Below are positions 23,501 through 34,360 of a DNA stretch of 64,000 bases, piece by piece; the stretch's first letter is position 1; the number at the start of each line of letters is the position of its first letter. The notes beneath the pieces are model-generated. The model saw only the letters and a list, made by a program, of their open reading frames with translations. It did not search any database and was not told the origin of the DNA. The stretch comes from Dasyornis broadbenti (taxonomy: Eukaryota > Chordata > Aves > Passeriformes > Dasyornithidae), in assembly GCA_013397935.1 (NCBI GenBank), contig VZRN01004250.1, positions 324,569 to 388,568 of the forward strand. Reading direction: 5' to 3'. The position numbers were made by a program, and so were the translations under genes.

Positions 23501-25702
23501 TAAGTGTGTAGTGAGAAACTGCTCTGTGCCTGCATTAGACTTGGAAAAACCGCAGTGCTGCTCTAACGTGTCAGGCAGGGCTGGCTTCAGGAACGGGCAG
23601 AGGCAGGATTTTGTCTTGAGGACTGGAAAAGGCTGAAGTTTGATTGCAGGCAGGCAAACTGGCAACGCCTTTTAGCTTGCTTTAAACGTAGATCCTGAGT
23701 AGGTCTGAAAGAGATTGACCTTCTGTGAGTTCCCTTCAAATAGGGTGCCCAGGGCTAGAGGGTTCTAGACACAGAAAAACCCCAATTTTAGTGAGAATAC
23801 TGCCTTAGTAGAGTCCAGAGAATCCACCAGAGCAAAACAATAGGAATACACTTACCAATTCCTAATTAGAGCCTGTTGTAATGGGGAGGATCCAAAGATT
23901 TGATGTGAATCTGTAGGGTGTGATACTTGGTGAAACAATTTGCTTTGAAAGCAGAACGGGGTTGGAAGTTCCAGGCCTGTACATCCTCACTGGATATTAG
24001 TGCATCCCTAAAATTTACTCCTTTCTCTTGCAGGTTTCTAACTGAGAACTAGCCGTGAAAATCCCAGCGTTTTCCCACACAGGAAACGGTTTTTTGACCA
24101 CTGAAATGCTTGGAGTGACTCTAGGAGAAGGGAGCCACATCCCTGCCCTAAACACAGTGCTGGCATTTGGGATGCCTTGTCCATCAATGCTTTTGTTTCA
24201 TAAATGTGTTTGTCGATCTCAAAAGCTGCTGCATCTCCTCAAGCGTCCTCCAAGATTCCAGGCAATGGGAAAGGTGAGAACTGTTGCTTTGAATTGTAAA
24301 ATCCCTGTATCCATAATGCATGAAAGGAGCTGTGCCACAGCACAGGGTTTCAGTCCTCCTGCAGCTCTGGAAATTGGACAACTTCATAGTCTTTTATGAA
24401 AATATAATGTACCTTTGCTGCCTTTTGAGTAGTAAATTATGAATTTGAAAGTGACAAATATTAGCAACCTGCCTTTATTGCTAACAAAACTGGGCAGGAA
24501 AGAAAAGGACTCTGCAGAGCCTTTGACAGAATGTTTAATAACTTGTGATTACTGTTTCCCAGAGGTGATGTGTGTAATATGTATTTTCCCTCTTTCATTT
24601 TATCCCTACACTTCTGCTGGAGGCTGCTGTGGCTCTGCATTCCTGAACTTCTTCCTAAGTCAAAGGTTAGATAATTTGGGCAACCCCGGCCAAAGCAAAG
24701 CTGTGACCCGCTTCTGCTTCTTTTTAAAAATTGCACCAAACTAGAATCACTCCAACTTGGTGAAAATGGACCCCAGCCATATGAAAACAGTGAGGGATGA
24801 AACCTCTGCAGCTCTGGGGCAGCTGAGACTGAAACTGTGGCAACCATTTTGCAGATGGATGGAGATTAATCACACAAAATGCAAAAAATGGACTCCATCC
24901 CAAGTGGATTCTTCTGGAAGAGAATAATTTTCATTGCGAATCCCTTCCTGTTCCGGAATCTTTAAAATTTTGGATGGCTTTGGTACCTTGGCATAGAAAT
25001 GTTCACAAATTTGTACATAAGAATTGATCACTAGATAAAATTTCAAGAAGGAACGTTCTTAACCTTGATTAAAAATCTCTATTTTGGGCTTGGCAGCTAG
25101 AGCACACTTTTTGTGGATGCGAAGGAAGAACAGGGGATGGGGAAGGAAGAGAGATGGAGACTGGGAGGAGCAGAGTCAGGGAGGGGTTCAGGGATGCGGT
25201 TCCAGAACCAGGTGCTAACAGGCTTGAGATAGCAGGACATGTTTAGGAGGATTTTATGAGTAATCAGGAGCACTTACGATTAAAAACACCAGGGTGAAGG
25301 CTGAGTCCACTCTGAACTATGAGGAATGATCCCACAGCTTCCAGACTTGGAGGGAGGATCCCATCTGTTCCTTTGCATCTGTTTTAGTGAGTGCAGAAAG
25401 GGCTGGCTTGATTTCAGCTGAGCAGTGCTGGGGTGAAAGCTGGCACCAGCAGCAGGGCAAGGAAGCGGAGCAAACCCTCAGGAACCACCTCTCGTGTAAA
25501 GCCGCGCACTGGAGAGCCAACCAGAAAGCCCAGGCGTGTGACAGAGAGGTGATGGAGGAGATTTCCTCCCTTCATCCGTCTATCAGGGTAGAGCACAAAG
25601 GAAATTTAATCAGGTGCTAAAAGAGTGTGCTGGGTGATACCTCTGCTAATGTCAAAGTGCTCAGGCTCTTCTGAAAAACTTACTTTGAGGGAACTTCTTG
25701 GG
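20541..25702. other. Non-coding single-copy DNA
   Basis: No gene recognised. The part at about 20600-21190 is AT-rich with regulatory-like texture. A G-run lies near 20895, poly-A at 22616-22632, and a purine-rich patch at 25120-25190. Open frames are under 130 codons and unremarkable. Confidence 0.5.
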
Positions 25703-25850
25703 ATGCCCGATTCCTGGAAGTGTTCAAGACCAGGTTGGATAGGGCTTGGAACAACCTGATCTAGTGGAAGATGTCCCAGTCCATAGCAGAGGGTCTGAAC
25801 TCAATGATTTTTAAGGTCTCTTCCAACCCAAACCATTCTGTGATTCCATG
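25703..25850 (+). mobile_element. CR1 LINE 3' end
   Basis: The last about 150 bases of a CR1 element. Landmarks in order are 'cctggaagtgttcaagacc', 'aggttggatagggcttgg', 'aacctgatctagtgg', 'gatgtcccagtccatag', 'aaggtctcttccaaccc' and the ATTCTGTGATTCCATG tail. These lie in the order and spacing of the CR1 3' region. It is 5'-truncated, has no reverse transcriptase coding region, and is somewhat worn. Confidence 0.95.
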
Positions 25851-28800
25851 TTATGTTTTTTTTTTTATCCCCAGGGAACAGTCCCCAAAACTTCTCCTAA
25901 GTTAAGGGTGATGAATCTTCAATCATCACAGAAGTTCATTGGCAGCACGGTTTGGAGCTAGTTATAAAATGTAAACAGCTTTTTCAGCATGAAATATTTC
26001 ATATTTTAAAAATTAAGAGAGTGTTATTTACTCTCTTCCCCTGCCCACCCCCCCATGACTGGTGTTGCTTATGTGCTGTTGGCAGATGGGATGTGGATCA
26101 TTTTAATTAGATTTTATTGGACTGTTATACGGCCCATAATTGTGATCATTACTCATTTTCACTGTGGTTCAGACAGATCCTCTATTTAGACATGATGATA
26201 TTTTGATGAGACAAGTCCCAAGTAACTTGTTATGTCAGGGGCCAGGAGCCAAAGCAGTGGAATGAGGTGTTCCACGGCGTAGATTTTGGAGCAGATTAAT
26301 AAAGGACCTAATGGTCAGTTTCTGCTCCTAATTGTGGCCCAGATTGTGGATGCATGGGCTGAAGGCCTCTTTGGGCTGCAGGAGGCAAAGAGCCCTCCCA
26401 GCCGCAGCCCAGGGAGCAAACACGGCACAGAGAGGGAGCAATCCCCCATTTCACCCTAAGGGAGAGGGGCAAACCCATTGCTGGCATCAACAACTGATCT
26501 TTCGCCACATCAAAGCTCTCGTGCTCATGTTCACACCGGTTCTGTTTGGTCCCGTGGGTTCTTCTGCTTTCCTGTTGTGTTTTTTTGCATGGCTGCTCTT
26601 CTACACCCCTGCAAGGGGACGGGGAGAGGAGGCTGATCTGAACCGAGAACAAATCCCTTGTAATTCTCTACACCCAGGAGCTTCTTTTCTCCTGCTGATG
26701 GGCCTCTGCTGCTTTTTGAGCTGTGCTCAGGCACTGAGATGTTCCCTTTACTTTTTCTGCAACTTTTCTTTGGGGTCCTGCCTTACACCTGTAATGACGC
26801 TGTTCTGGCAAGGCTTTTTGCAGGAGCTGTGTTCCACTGCCAGGCAGAATCATCTTCTCACCTGCACCCCACGGTGTCCTTACCATTCACTCATCAGTCT
26901 GAGCTTTTTACTCTTGGCTTTCCAGAACCACAACTGTATTTGGACATCATACCTATGGAGAACAGATCCATCCCTCCCTTTGTGTCCTGAGGACAGCAGG
27001 AAAGTCATGCACTGCTGCCAGGATTCATGGTTCAAGGAAATTGAAACAAATATGTGGAAGGAGGAATTAGATTTTGAGGCTTTCCCCCCATTTCTGAATA
27101 ATGTTTCCCTTGGATAACTCTATAACTTCCTTAAAGAAAATAAGTGCTGACCTAACTCCACTGTATTTGTACAAGTCAGGGTTGTTGGAGAAGTAAAAAT
27201 GTTGGGGTTCATGGGCTTTGGGGTGCAAATACCCCCAGCTGCCTGTGCACAAATGTTGTCTGAACTGTGCCTGTGTCTATCCAGGAACAGAGGAGGACAG
27301 GGATGCTGTGAATGGTTCCAGCCTCCTGCAGGAGAGGGAGGAATTCTCCAGTGGCACCTCCACACCGGGGTGGGACGCTCAGGATTTGACTCAGCCCCCT
27401 TCTGTTCATCTGGACACACCTTTGAAGGGATTCTCTTAAGGTGCCGCCCAAATATTTTACAATTGAATTTAACAAACATCTCAAGTAGTGTTTTAGTAAT
27501 AATAAACTCTGATTCCACTTTGCACATGCAAAAACTGTAGCCACCCCTCCAGTTTCAGGGCTGCCTGCAGATTTGCTTGCTCTGTGCAAGCTGGGAAGGA
27601 GATGAGCAGCAAGGGAAAGGGGAATAGCACCTAAACCCACTAGGGATTTTGTGCCATCTTCATCCTCTACTTAACACAACAACAACAACAAAAATCAAAA
27701 TATTTTACCATTTCTATGCAGAGACACAAGCTGTATTTCTCTTGTGCTCGTTCAGACAGACCCACTGAGATCTAGATGTGACTTCAGTCAGCGCTGTTGT
27801 AGATTCCTTCTGTGTTACTTTGTGCTCCAATTTAGTGCTCGGTAACTCACCTTAACGTTTTGCTTCATTTTCTCCCTCCACTTCTTTATACCTGGAATTC
27901 CTGTCCACTTCTTGCCAAGAAATAAATGTGATGATAGATTCCTTCTCTACCTGTACCTTAACTGTCTTTGCTTCTTTTAAATTATGGATGTAACTCAGCA
28001 GGATATGATAACAAATGGAGAGACAAAACAAACTTACAGGTCACTTCTCTGGCCATTATGCTCTGGCTTATGTTCAGTGATACTCTCACAGCTGAAAAAT
28101 AGAAATTAGTCCAAGTGAAATAATCTTTGTAAAAGAATCAGTTACCAACTTGTCCTCTCTCTTATTTTTTTTTTTCTGTTTTGTTTTGTTTAGTTAAAAA
28201 AAAATTATTCTAATATATTAAAAAACACTCACTTTCACTTTTCGGTAAGTGATTTATGTCTGTTGTTTTTTTCTGGGACTTGGACCAGCTCACCTTAGAA
28301 AATGATTTTCCTCTTTTGGTTAATGTTAACAGACTCCAAATCTGTGTTGCTCCACGGGATGAGAGAACCTTTCCTAACAAGAGAATAATAATCCCTAAAT
28401 TCTGGTATGACTTGTTACAGAAAGAATGTGCACTGAAATGGATGAAACATCGAGCTTCATTTACCCATCCTGACTTCTCAAGTGAGTAATTGCAAGCCGT
28501 GATTATGTCACCCCAGAAAGCTGGCATGCTTATTTGAGAGCGTATTAATGAGCCTGCTTTTATTATTATTCAACCAATTCTAATACCTTAATGTCAGCCT
28601 TATCTTTCTCTATTGTAATATTCAGAGTTTTTTTTTCTTCATTGGCTTTACCATCTAAGTTTGACGGCGAGTAAACTCTGATTTCCAAAATTTTAAGAGT
28701 CCCCTGTGTGCTGATGTCACTACAGCAATCAAAGCTGCACCTTTCCTTGTGCCATTCGAAGTTGTGGGCACATGGGATGTGCCAAACTGTTCTACCAGGA

Positions 28801-29366
28801 GAATTGCAAGTATCTTTTTAATTTGGCTCCTGACTGTGTTCTTGGCTAAATGGCTCAGATGAAGAATACACCAACACAAAACTGGAATCACTGGATGGAT
28901 AATTCATGGAAATTTTTCCCTGGAAGCAAACGGGGAAGCTTTTCCAAGCTGTTGAGAAAAGGGGATTGATTTTATCTAGTTCAAGGTAAGCCATGGCCTA
29001 GAATTCAAGTGATTTAAGGTTAAAATTCATGTGTTCCCACATGTTCTACAGCCTGCTGAGTTTCACCCACAACAAGGACAAGGCCAACACCTCTGAATTT
29101 ATGACTGTTTTAAGGAGGGTTTTAAGTTAAAACGTGACCTCCTGTTTCAGACCAGCAGAGTTTGGTTCTGTGAAAGCTGTTTTGCCAGTGGTTAGTCCTG
29201 CCATGACCCAGTGAGACGGTGAAGAGGGAAATACTGAGATTAACTATTGCATTGCACTGGACAAAGAATTAGGAAATCTCTTGATGTTGAGTGGGTGATA
29301 AAGAGGAGGATAGAATTGCATCTTGTGAAATGCAAAGCAAAGGAAATGGGGAAAACCAGTCCTAAC
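25851..29366. other. Non-coding DNA with one long chance frame and one exon-like segment
   Basis: No gene recognised. A 261-codon open frame spans 26332-27117 (plus), but its TTG start, lack of any domain and overlap with equally open minus-strand frames argue for chance. A 149-base segment at 28333-28481 is bounded by splice-like signals (see findings). A short ACA run (27675-27692) and poly-T/poly-A at 28166-28205 are also present. Confidence 0.5.
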
Positions 29367-29469
29367 TTTTTTATTTTATTTTATTTTATTTTATTTTATT
29401 TTATTTTATTTTATTTTATTTTATTTTATTTTATTTTATTTTATTTTATTTTATTTTATTTTTTATTTT
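29367..29469. repeat. (TTTTA)n microsatellite
   Basis: About 20 uninterrupted copies of the pentanucleotide TTTTA (AAAAT on the other strand). Its translation yields the Phe-Ile-Leu-Tyr repeat in the open frame 29247-29627, which is therefore an artefact. The purity suggests recent expansion and length polymorphism. Confidence 0.98.
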
Positions 29470-32185
29470 CAGTAATGGTCTTTAAGCGAAGTGTTGGTGC
29501 TCAGGGAAAGAGATCTGGGAATCATTTCCTTGGAAATGTCTCTGCTGTCCACTCACTCTGGATATCTTTGATGTGCCCAAAGCCTGAAGTCTGTGAGGTT
29601 TTTGTCCTCACCTCAAGTGCGTCTTAAGAACAGAAAAGCTGCAGTGGAGGGGATCAAATATCTGACATAATTAATAACTCTTTACAGAGACATTAACTTT
29701 GGGTCCTTCAGCTGGGAAAAGGAAACCTGTCTGTTACAGAGGTGAACAAAAATACCTGAGCTGCCAGGAGACAGCAAATAGGGAACAGCTGATCACTGTT
29801 GCTCACAGGACAAAGTAAGGACTGTCGAAACAATTCATCAGGTCACAGAATTAATATGAGCAACCTAATTTATATTTTCATACGGTACACAGTTACATTA
29901 TGAAGATACTTGCTGTGGGATAATGGGCTGTGTGAAGTTTACCTGGGTTCAAATAGCCCAATCCATGGAAAAAATTATAATCACTGGACACTGAAGATAC
30001 TTTCACATATTTTGCATTGCTGAATATACTTGATTTGTCCCTGCATTCTGTTTTTCCCAAGCAGGCTGCTCTTGGAGGAGGGTTATGGGAGCAGCTACAC
30101 TTTTCACCTGCCCCTGTTCTGTCTTTACGTTGTAATGATTTCAGGAGGGATGTGCAAAGGATCCCAAAGGCCTGACATCTCCATTAATTCCCCTTCAGGG
30201 CACCAAGAAGGGGTCAAAGAAGCAGTTAACTCGGAGGCTGACACTTTCAGGCCTGTACTGGCTGTCACCTGGATGAATTTGTCTCAGCAAAGCCCTGCTC
30301 AAGTCCCCAGGAAACACTTCCCTGCAAGCTGCTGCAAAATCTGAGTTTATTTCAGTGTTGCCCTGGACAGGAATGGAGGAATGTAACAGCAGGATGGCAG
30401 AAAAGAGGGGAAAGGACGAGGGGAAAATCAGCAAAAAGAAAAGTGCAGCTTTACTTAATGAGGGCAAATCAGATAAGGACATGTCTGGCGATGTTCACAA
30501 TAATTCAGACATTGTCCCAGGCCTTAATTACTGGCACAGGCAACTGTGGGCCTGGTAGGAGGGAGGTGGATGGTGTCTGTGCGCTCCATCTGCTGCCTGC
30601 GGAGACGGGAATGTTCCAGGCCAGGTGTTGCTGAGCACTGCTCTTGTCTAGCAGCAAGATAAGTTTAATTAAAGGGCTAATTATTCCCACTCTGGAACGG
30701 ACCTATCGTTGTGGTTACAATCACATTCTAAGCCTTTCCTCTGGTGTTCGTGTATCAGACATTTATCTTCCATTGTCACGTTACTGACTTGAAGTGAGGA
30801 CGAGCCTTTGGTGCCTGTGAAAATTGGGAGCAAAGGGAATTGGCCGGGCTTGGGTCTGGGTGATGCTTCACTGTAATGGCATTTGTCAGCACAAAAAGAC
30901 ACTTCATGCTGGTTTTCTCTCCAGTGAAAAAGGTATTTTACAGTTGTGGTAACTAAGGGCTCGGATCAATGGGGAATTGGACCCAGATGTTTGTGTTCTG
31001 TTGCAACTATTAAAAGCATCAGGCAAAACTTCTTTCGGTTAAATCCGGAGTAACCCACTCCTGATTTCCACAAAGTTGCTGGATTTAATTCAGAATAACA
31101 GACCATGGGATGATGTCTTTTGAAGTTCTATCCTTTTTTACAACCAGTTTGAAAGCTGTGGTGTAACCCACACCTGCTTTCCCTGGCTTTGTGGGCTACG
31201 GAGAGCTCTGGATCCCCTCACCACAGAAGGCACACAGTTTTCTGGCTCTAAGGATTACAAACTTGCTCTTCAGTTGGTGATCATACCTTTCTTTTGACTC
31301 TTTTTGATCTCACTGAAAGACAAATTATTTAGGTAAAACCTTAGATCTGAGCCAGGGCTTTTTTCCCCCACAAACTCCTGAAATTTACTGTCCAGCGACT
31401 GATGTCCTGTTTTCCCAGGGTCCACAGAGTGGAGGGAGATGGATCACCCCATCACCAGGTAGAAGAGAGCTATTTGTTGGGAAAAAGGGTACTTGCATGC
31501 AAACCCGTCTTTAAAAACAAGCAGATAAATTGTATTTTCATTTGACTGTTTTACATAATAGAGTGAGGACCTTGGGGTCTTCATAAACCCTGATTCCCTG
31601 GGAATAGAAGAGGGAATGCTCTTCTGCCAAGTTTTGTGGCTATGAGATCTTAAATACAAGTGACCATATCCTCCAGGCTAGAACCTTTATTTTATGTCGC
31701 TTTGGACCTTTTGCTGGTTCAAGCTTCGAGTCAGGTCAAACTGATATGTGAGATTCTCCCCCCTCCTCTTGTGGCCAAACTTCAAAAGACCAATTACTCA
31801 TCCTGCTTCAGCATTCCAGGCTTGCATTAATTACCCACTAATGGCCCCATTTCTTTGCAGGAAGCACTTTATATTTTACTCCTGGAGCCAGGAGAACCAT
31901 CACTGTGGCTGGATAAGGACATGCACGCGGTGTTTGTGACTTTAATACAATCTCTGAGTATTCCCTGATTCTGTAATGTCTGTCACGCTGGGCTCAGCCC
32001 TGCTGCTGATGAACTGCCTGGGGCACTGCGTGGTGAACACATTCTTGCACAGGCTAAAACAAAGCAGAGAAAAAACCAAATAATGAATTCCAGCCCCGGA
32101 ACATTATGGGAGAAGGAGAAGTGCCACTCCTTGACTTGGAGGGTTGTAGGAAGACATTTCTGAAACCACGCAGCTGAAGTGATGG
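29470..32185. other. Non-coding single-copy DNA
   Basis: No gene, RNA or transposon recognised. All open frames are short and lack recognisable domains. Confidence 0.5.
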
Positions 32186-32788
32186 TGTCACCGAAACTGC
32201 GGGAAAAACAAAAACGCTCCAACAGCATTTTTAATGTTATAGAGTCAAGGCATTGTTTTATTTTCTGGCCAGGATGTTGTTCTGGCCAGGGTGTGCCACA
32301 GGAATCATCTCATCCACACACAGCCCGGGTGTGCAGAGAGGATCATTCCATGAAAAACATCTTTTTACAGGATTTTCCCCCAGACTTTATCCAATCAAAA
32401 CCCATAGACATGCACTGTTCCAAAGTTCATTGGTCCAGAGTTGAGCAACCCCCAGTGTTCAGTTTCCCATTGAATCCCAATCTCCTCACCTCCAATGTTA
32501 ATCAGATTTTCATCCTTCAATTTTCCCCTCAGTCCTTTCCGGAACAGATGTCTCCCCCTGTGCCAGGGCTGCTGTCTGGGGTAGATGTTTGTGGATGCCC
32601 TTGGAGAGCTGGGATCTCTTGTGGATCTCCTGTGCTGCTCCCAGGCTGTTGGGATGCTGAGCTCACCAGGCCTCACCTGAAGAAACAATGCCCTGGGAAG
32701 GAGCTTCAGTTCCCTTCCCCCGGAGCAGAGGTGGACAAACCTGGCTGAAGTTCTATAAAACATTTTTAAACTGGGGTGTTTTCCAACA
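32186..32788 (-). mobile_element. Solo LTR, family A copy 1
   Basis: A 603-base element with TGTCACCGAAACT at the left and TTTTCCAACA at the right, so TG...CA ends. It is clearly homologous to 59577-60183 (same strand) and to the reverse complement of 44189-44850. Across the right-hand 335 bases, copies 1 and 3 differ at about 15 positions by eye (around 95% identity). Read on the minus strand, a canonical AATAAA (plus-strand 32257-32262) falls about 75 bases before the end, which fits the R region of an LTR and sets the orientation. No internal viral sequence is adjacent. Flanking tetramers ATGG and ATAG match at 3 of 4 positions, a possible decayed target-site duplication. Confidence 0.88.
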
Positions 32789-33599
32789 ATAGCAGCCACC
32801 AGCCCAAACCCAAGCCTGTGTCTGCTGGTGGAGCAGGCACATGTGGGAGATGTGCTAAAGCTTTGGAGAGTCTTGTAGGACACGTTCACGGAAAGAGCGT
32901 GAAAGCTGAGGGACAGCAGCGCAAAACACGCCAGGAAAAGAATTTCAGGCAAACCTGGAGTGGGATTTTTGGGCTGAGGGCTTGTCAGAAAGGCAGTGGT
33001 GTGAGCAGTTCTGAAGAACAGTCCCTTCTCTCAATTTTCAGGAGGAAAAATGGGATGTTCTATTGCCTTTGTAAACTGGATCTGCTCATTGACTCCACCT
33101 TCAATTATTTTCTATTTACATTAGAGAAACGCCCATATGTGTATCTTCATTTTCAGGCTATCGAGGTCAAAAAGGGATAATCTACAATCTCCTGAAGCCT
33201 GTGCAAGCTGTATAGGATTTATTACACTTGGAAAGGGAATAATTAGGCTCTGAGAACTCCTACCAAGATTTTCAACATAAACATGTCTAACTTGCATCCC
33301 ACAAGTGTGATTGAAGGACAGGGAGAGGGAACCCCCTCAAAACCACAACTTAAAATTTCCATTCCTCAGGGAGACCTGAAAATGTAAAACAGTGGCAATG
33401 GGACTCAGACTTGGCAGTGTTTATCCAAGGGGAGGTTCTTTTGTTTTAACTCAGATTTTGAAAATAGTGTTTCGGCAGAAGGGTGGATTACAGCAGCGGT
33501 GTGAAACCAACGAAACGGTGCATGATGTTCTTGTCAGGATAAAGAGGGGAAGGAAAGGGGCAGAAAGTGGTGGAGAAACAACTGTTTAGGGACTTCTCA
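32789..33599. other. Non-coding DNA
   Basis: No gene recognised. Lies between LTR copy 1 and a worn CR1 fragment. No primer-binding site or internal retroviral sequence is seen next to the LTR. Confidence 0.5.
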
Positions 33600-33960
33600 G
33601 AGAAGCTGGGTGTATTTGGGTTTATGGGGTCAGATGGAATTCACTTGAAGGTGATGAAAAAGACAGCAACTGAGATTGTGGGGCTCTTTGACGTGAATGG
33701 AGCACCAGGGTGAGCTGGGGAAGGTCCCTGGGGGCTGAGAAAAGCCTGATGCTGCTCCAGTCTGCTGGAAAGGCAATGAGCAGGACCGGCCATCAGTCAG
33801 CTCAGGCTGTGCACCTACAGCTCGTGGAGCTTCTCTTCTTGCAATTTATCTTCAAACACAGACTTACAAAGATGAGACGATGGTCAGAAAATGGTTTACA
33901 CAGGACAAATCATATTTGAGCAACACAACTGCCTTTGATTAGCAAATAACTGCTTTTATG
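33600..33960 (+). mobile_element. Degenerate CR1 fragment (reverse-transcriptase region)
   Basis: Two short translated stretches resemble the CR1 ORF2 reverse-transcriptase region. One near 33625-33650 reads MGSDGIHLKV, compared with the family's usual G-PDGIHPRVL-type motif. The other near 33900 reads GQIIFEQHNCL, where the family has a GKSCLTNL-type motif. The nucleotide texture also fits ('caaatcatatttgagcaac'). The order is correct, but the gap between them is shorter than in an intact element and frames are broken by stops. If correct, this is an old, non-functional internal CR1 piece. Chance resemblance is not excluded. Confidence 0.5.
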
Positions 33961-34280
33961 GTTACAGCACAGGAGAGAGGGGATTTGTGGAACCACAGCC
34001 ACGGCTGAGCTGGGGCAGCACTGGCGAGAGTCCCTCCCTGAGGTGGGACCTGAGGTCTCCCAGGGGCTCTTTGTTTCTGTGATTTGTGGGCTGCAGTAAA
34101 TCAGATGCTGGACTGAAGCAAATGAGGAGCTGTCAAAACGTGTTTATATTCCTTTTTATAAGAAGAGAGGCTGCTCCCTAACATACAGAACATAAATCAA
34201 ACCTTCTCTAATTGAATGTGGTCAGAGAGAGGTTCATAATCAGGAAAGGCACCTGGTCTGCAACTGGTCAGCAATGTCCC
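33961..34280. other. Non-coding DNA
   Basis: Nothing recognised. The last 40 bases (34241-34280) may be a third, very worn unit of the adjacent tandem duplication. Confidence 0.4.
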
Positions 34281-34360
34281 AGTCGGGGTACCTGAGCAAA
34301 GTGTTTGTATTTCCAGAGTCAGTTTGGGGACCTGAGCAAAGTATTTATATTTCCAATGTC
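34281..34360. repeat. 40-base tandem duplication, two units
   Basis: Units 34281-34320 and 34321-34360 are exactly abutting and of equal length. Both start AGT, share 'cctgagcaaagt' and 'ttcca', and end GTC. They differ at 7 of 40 positions. Just downstream, the 14-mer AAAACTTCAAACAG is also partly duplicated (34375-34410). Confidence 0.9.

Noticed and set aside
29247..29627. Open frame with a Phe-Ile-Leu-Tyr repeat
   Set aside because: Translation of the TTTTA microsatellite.
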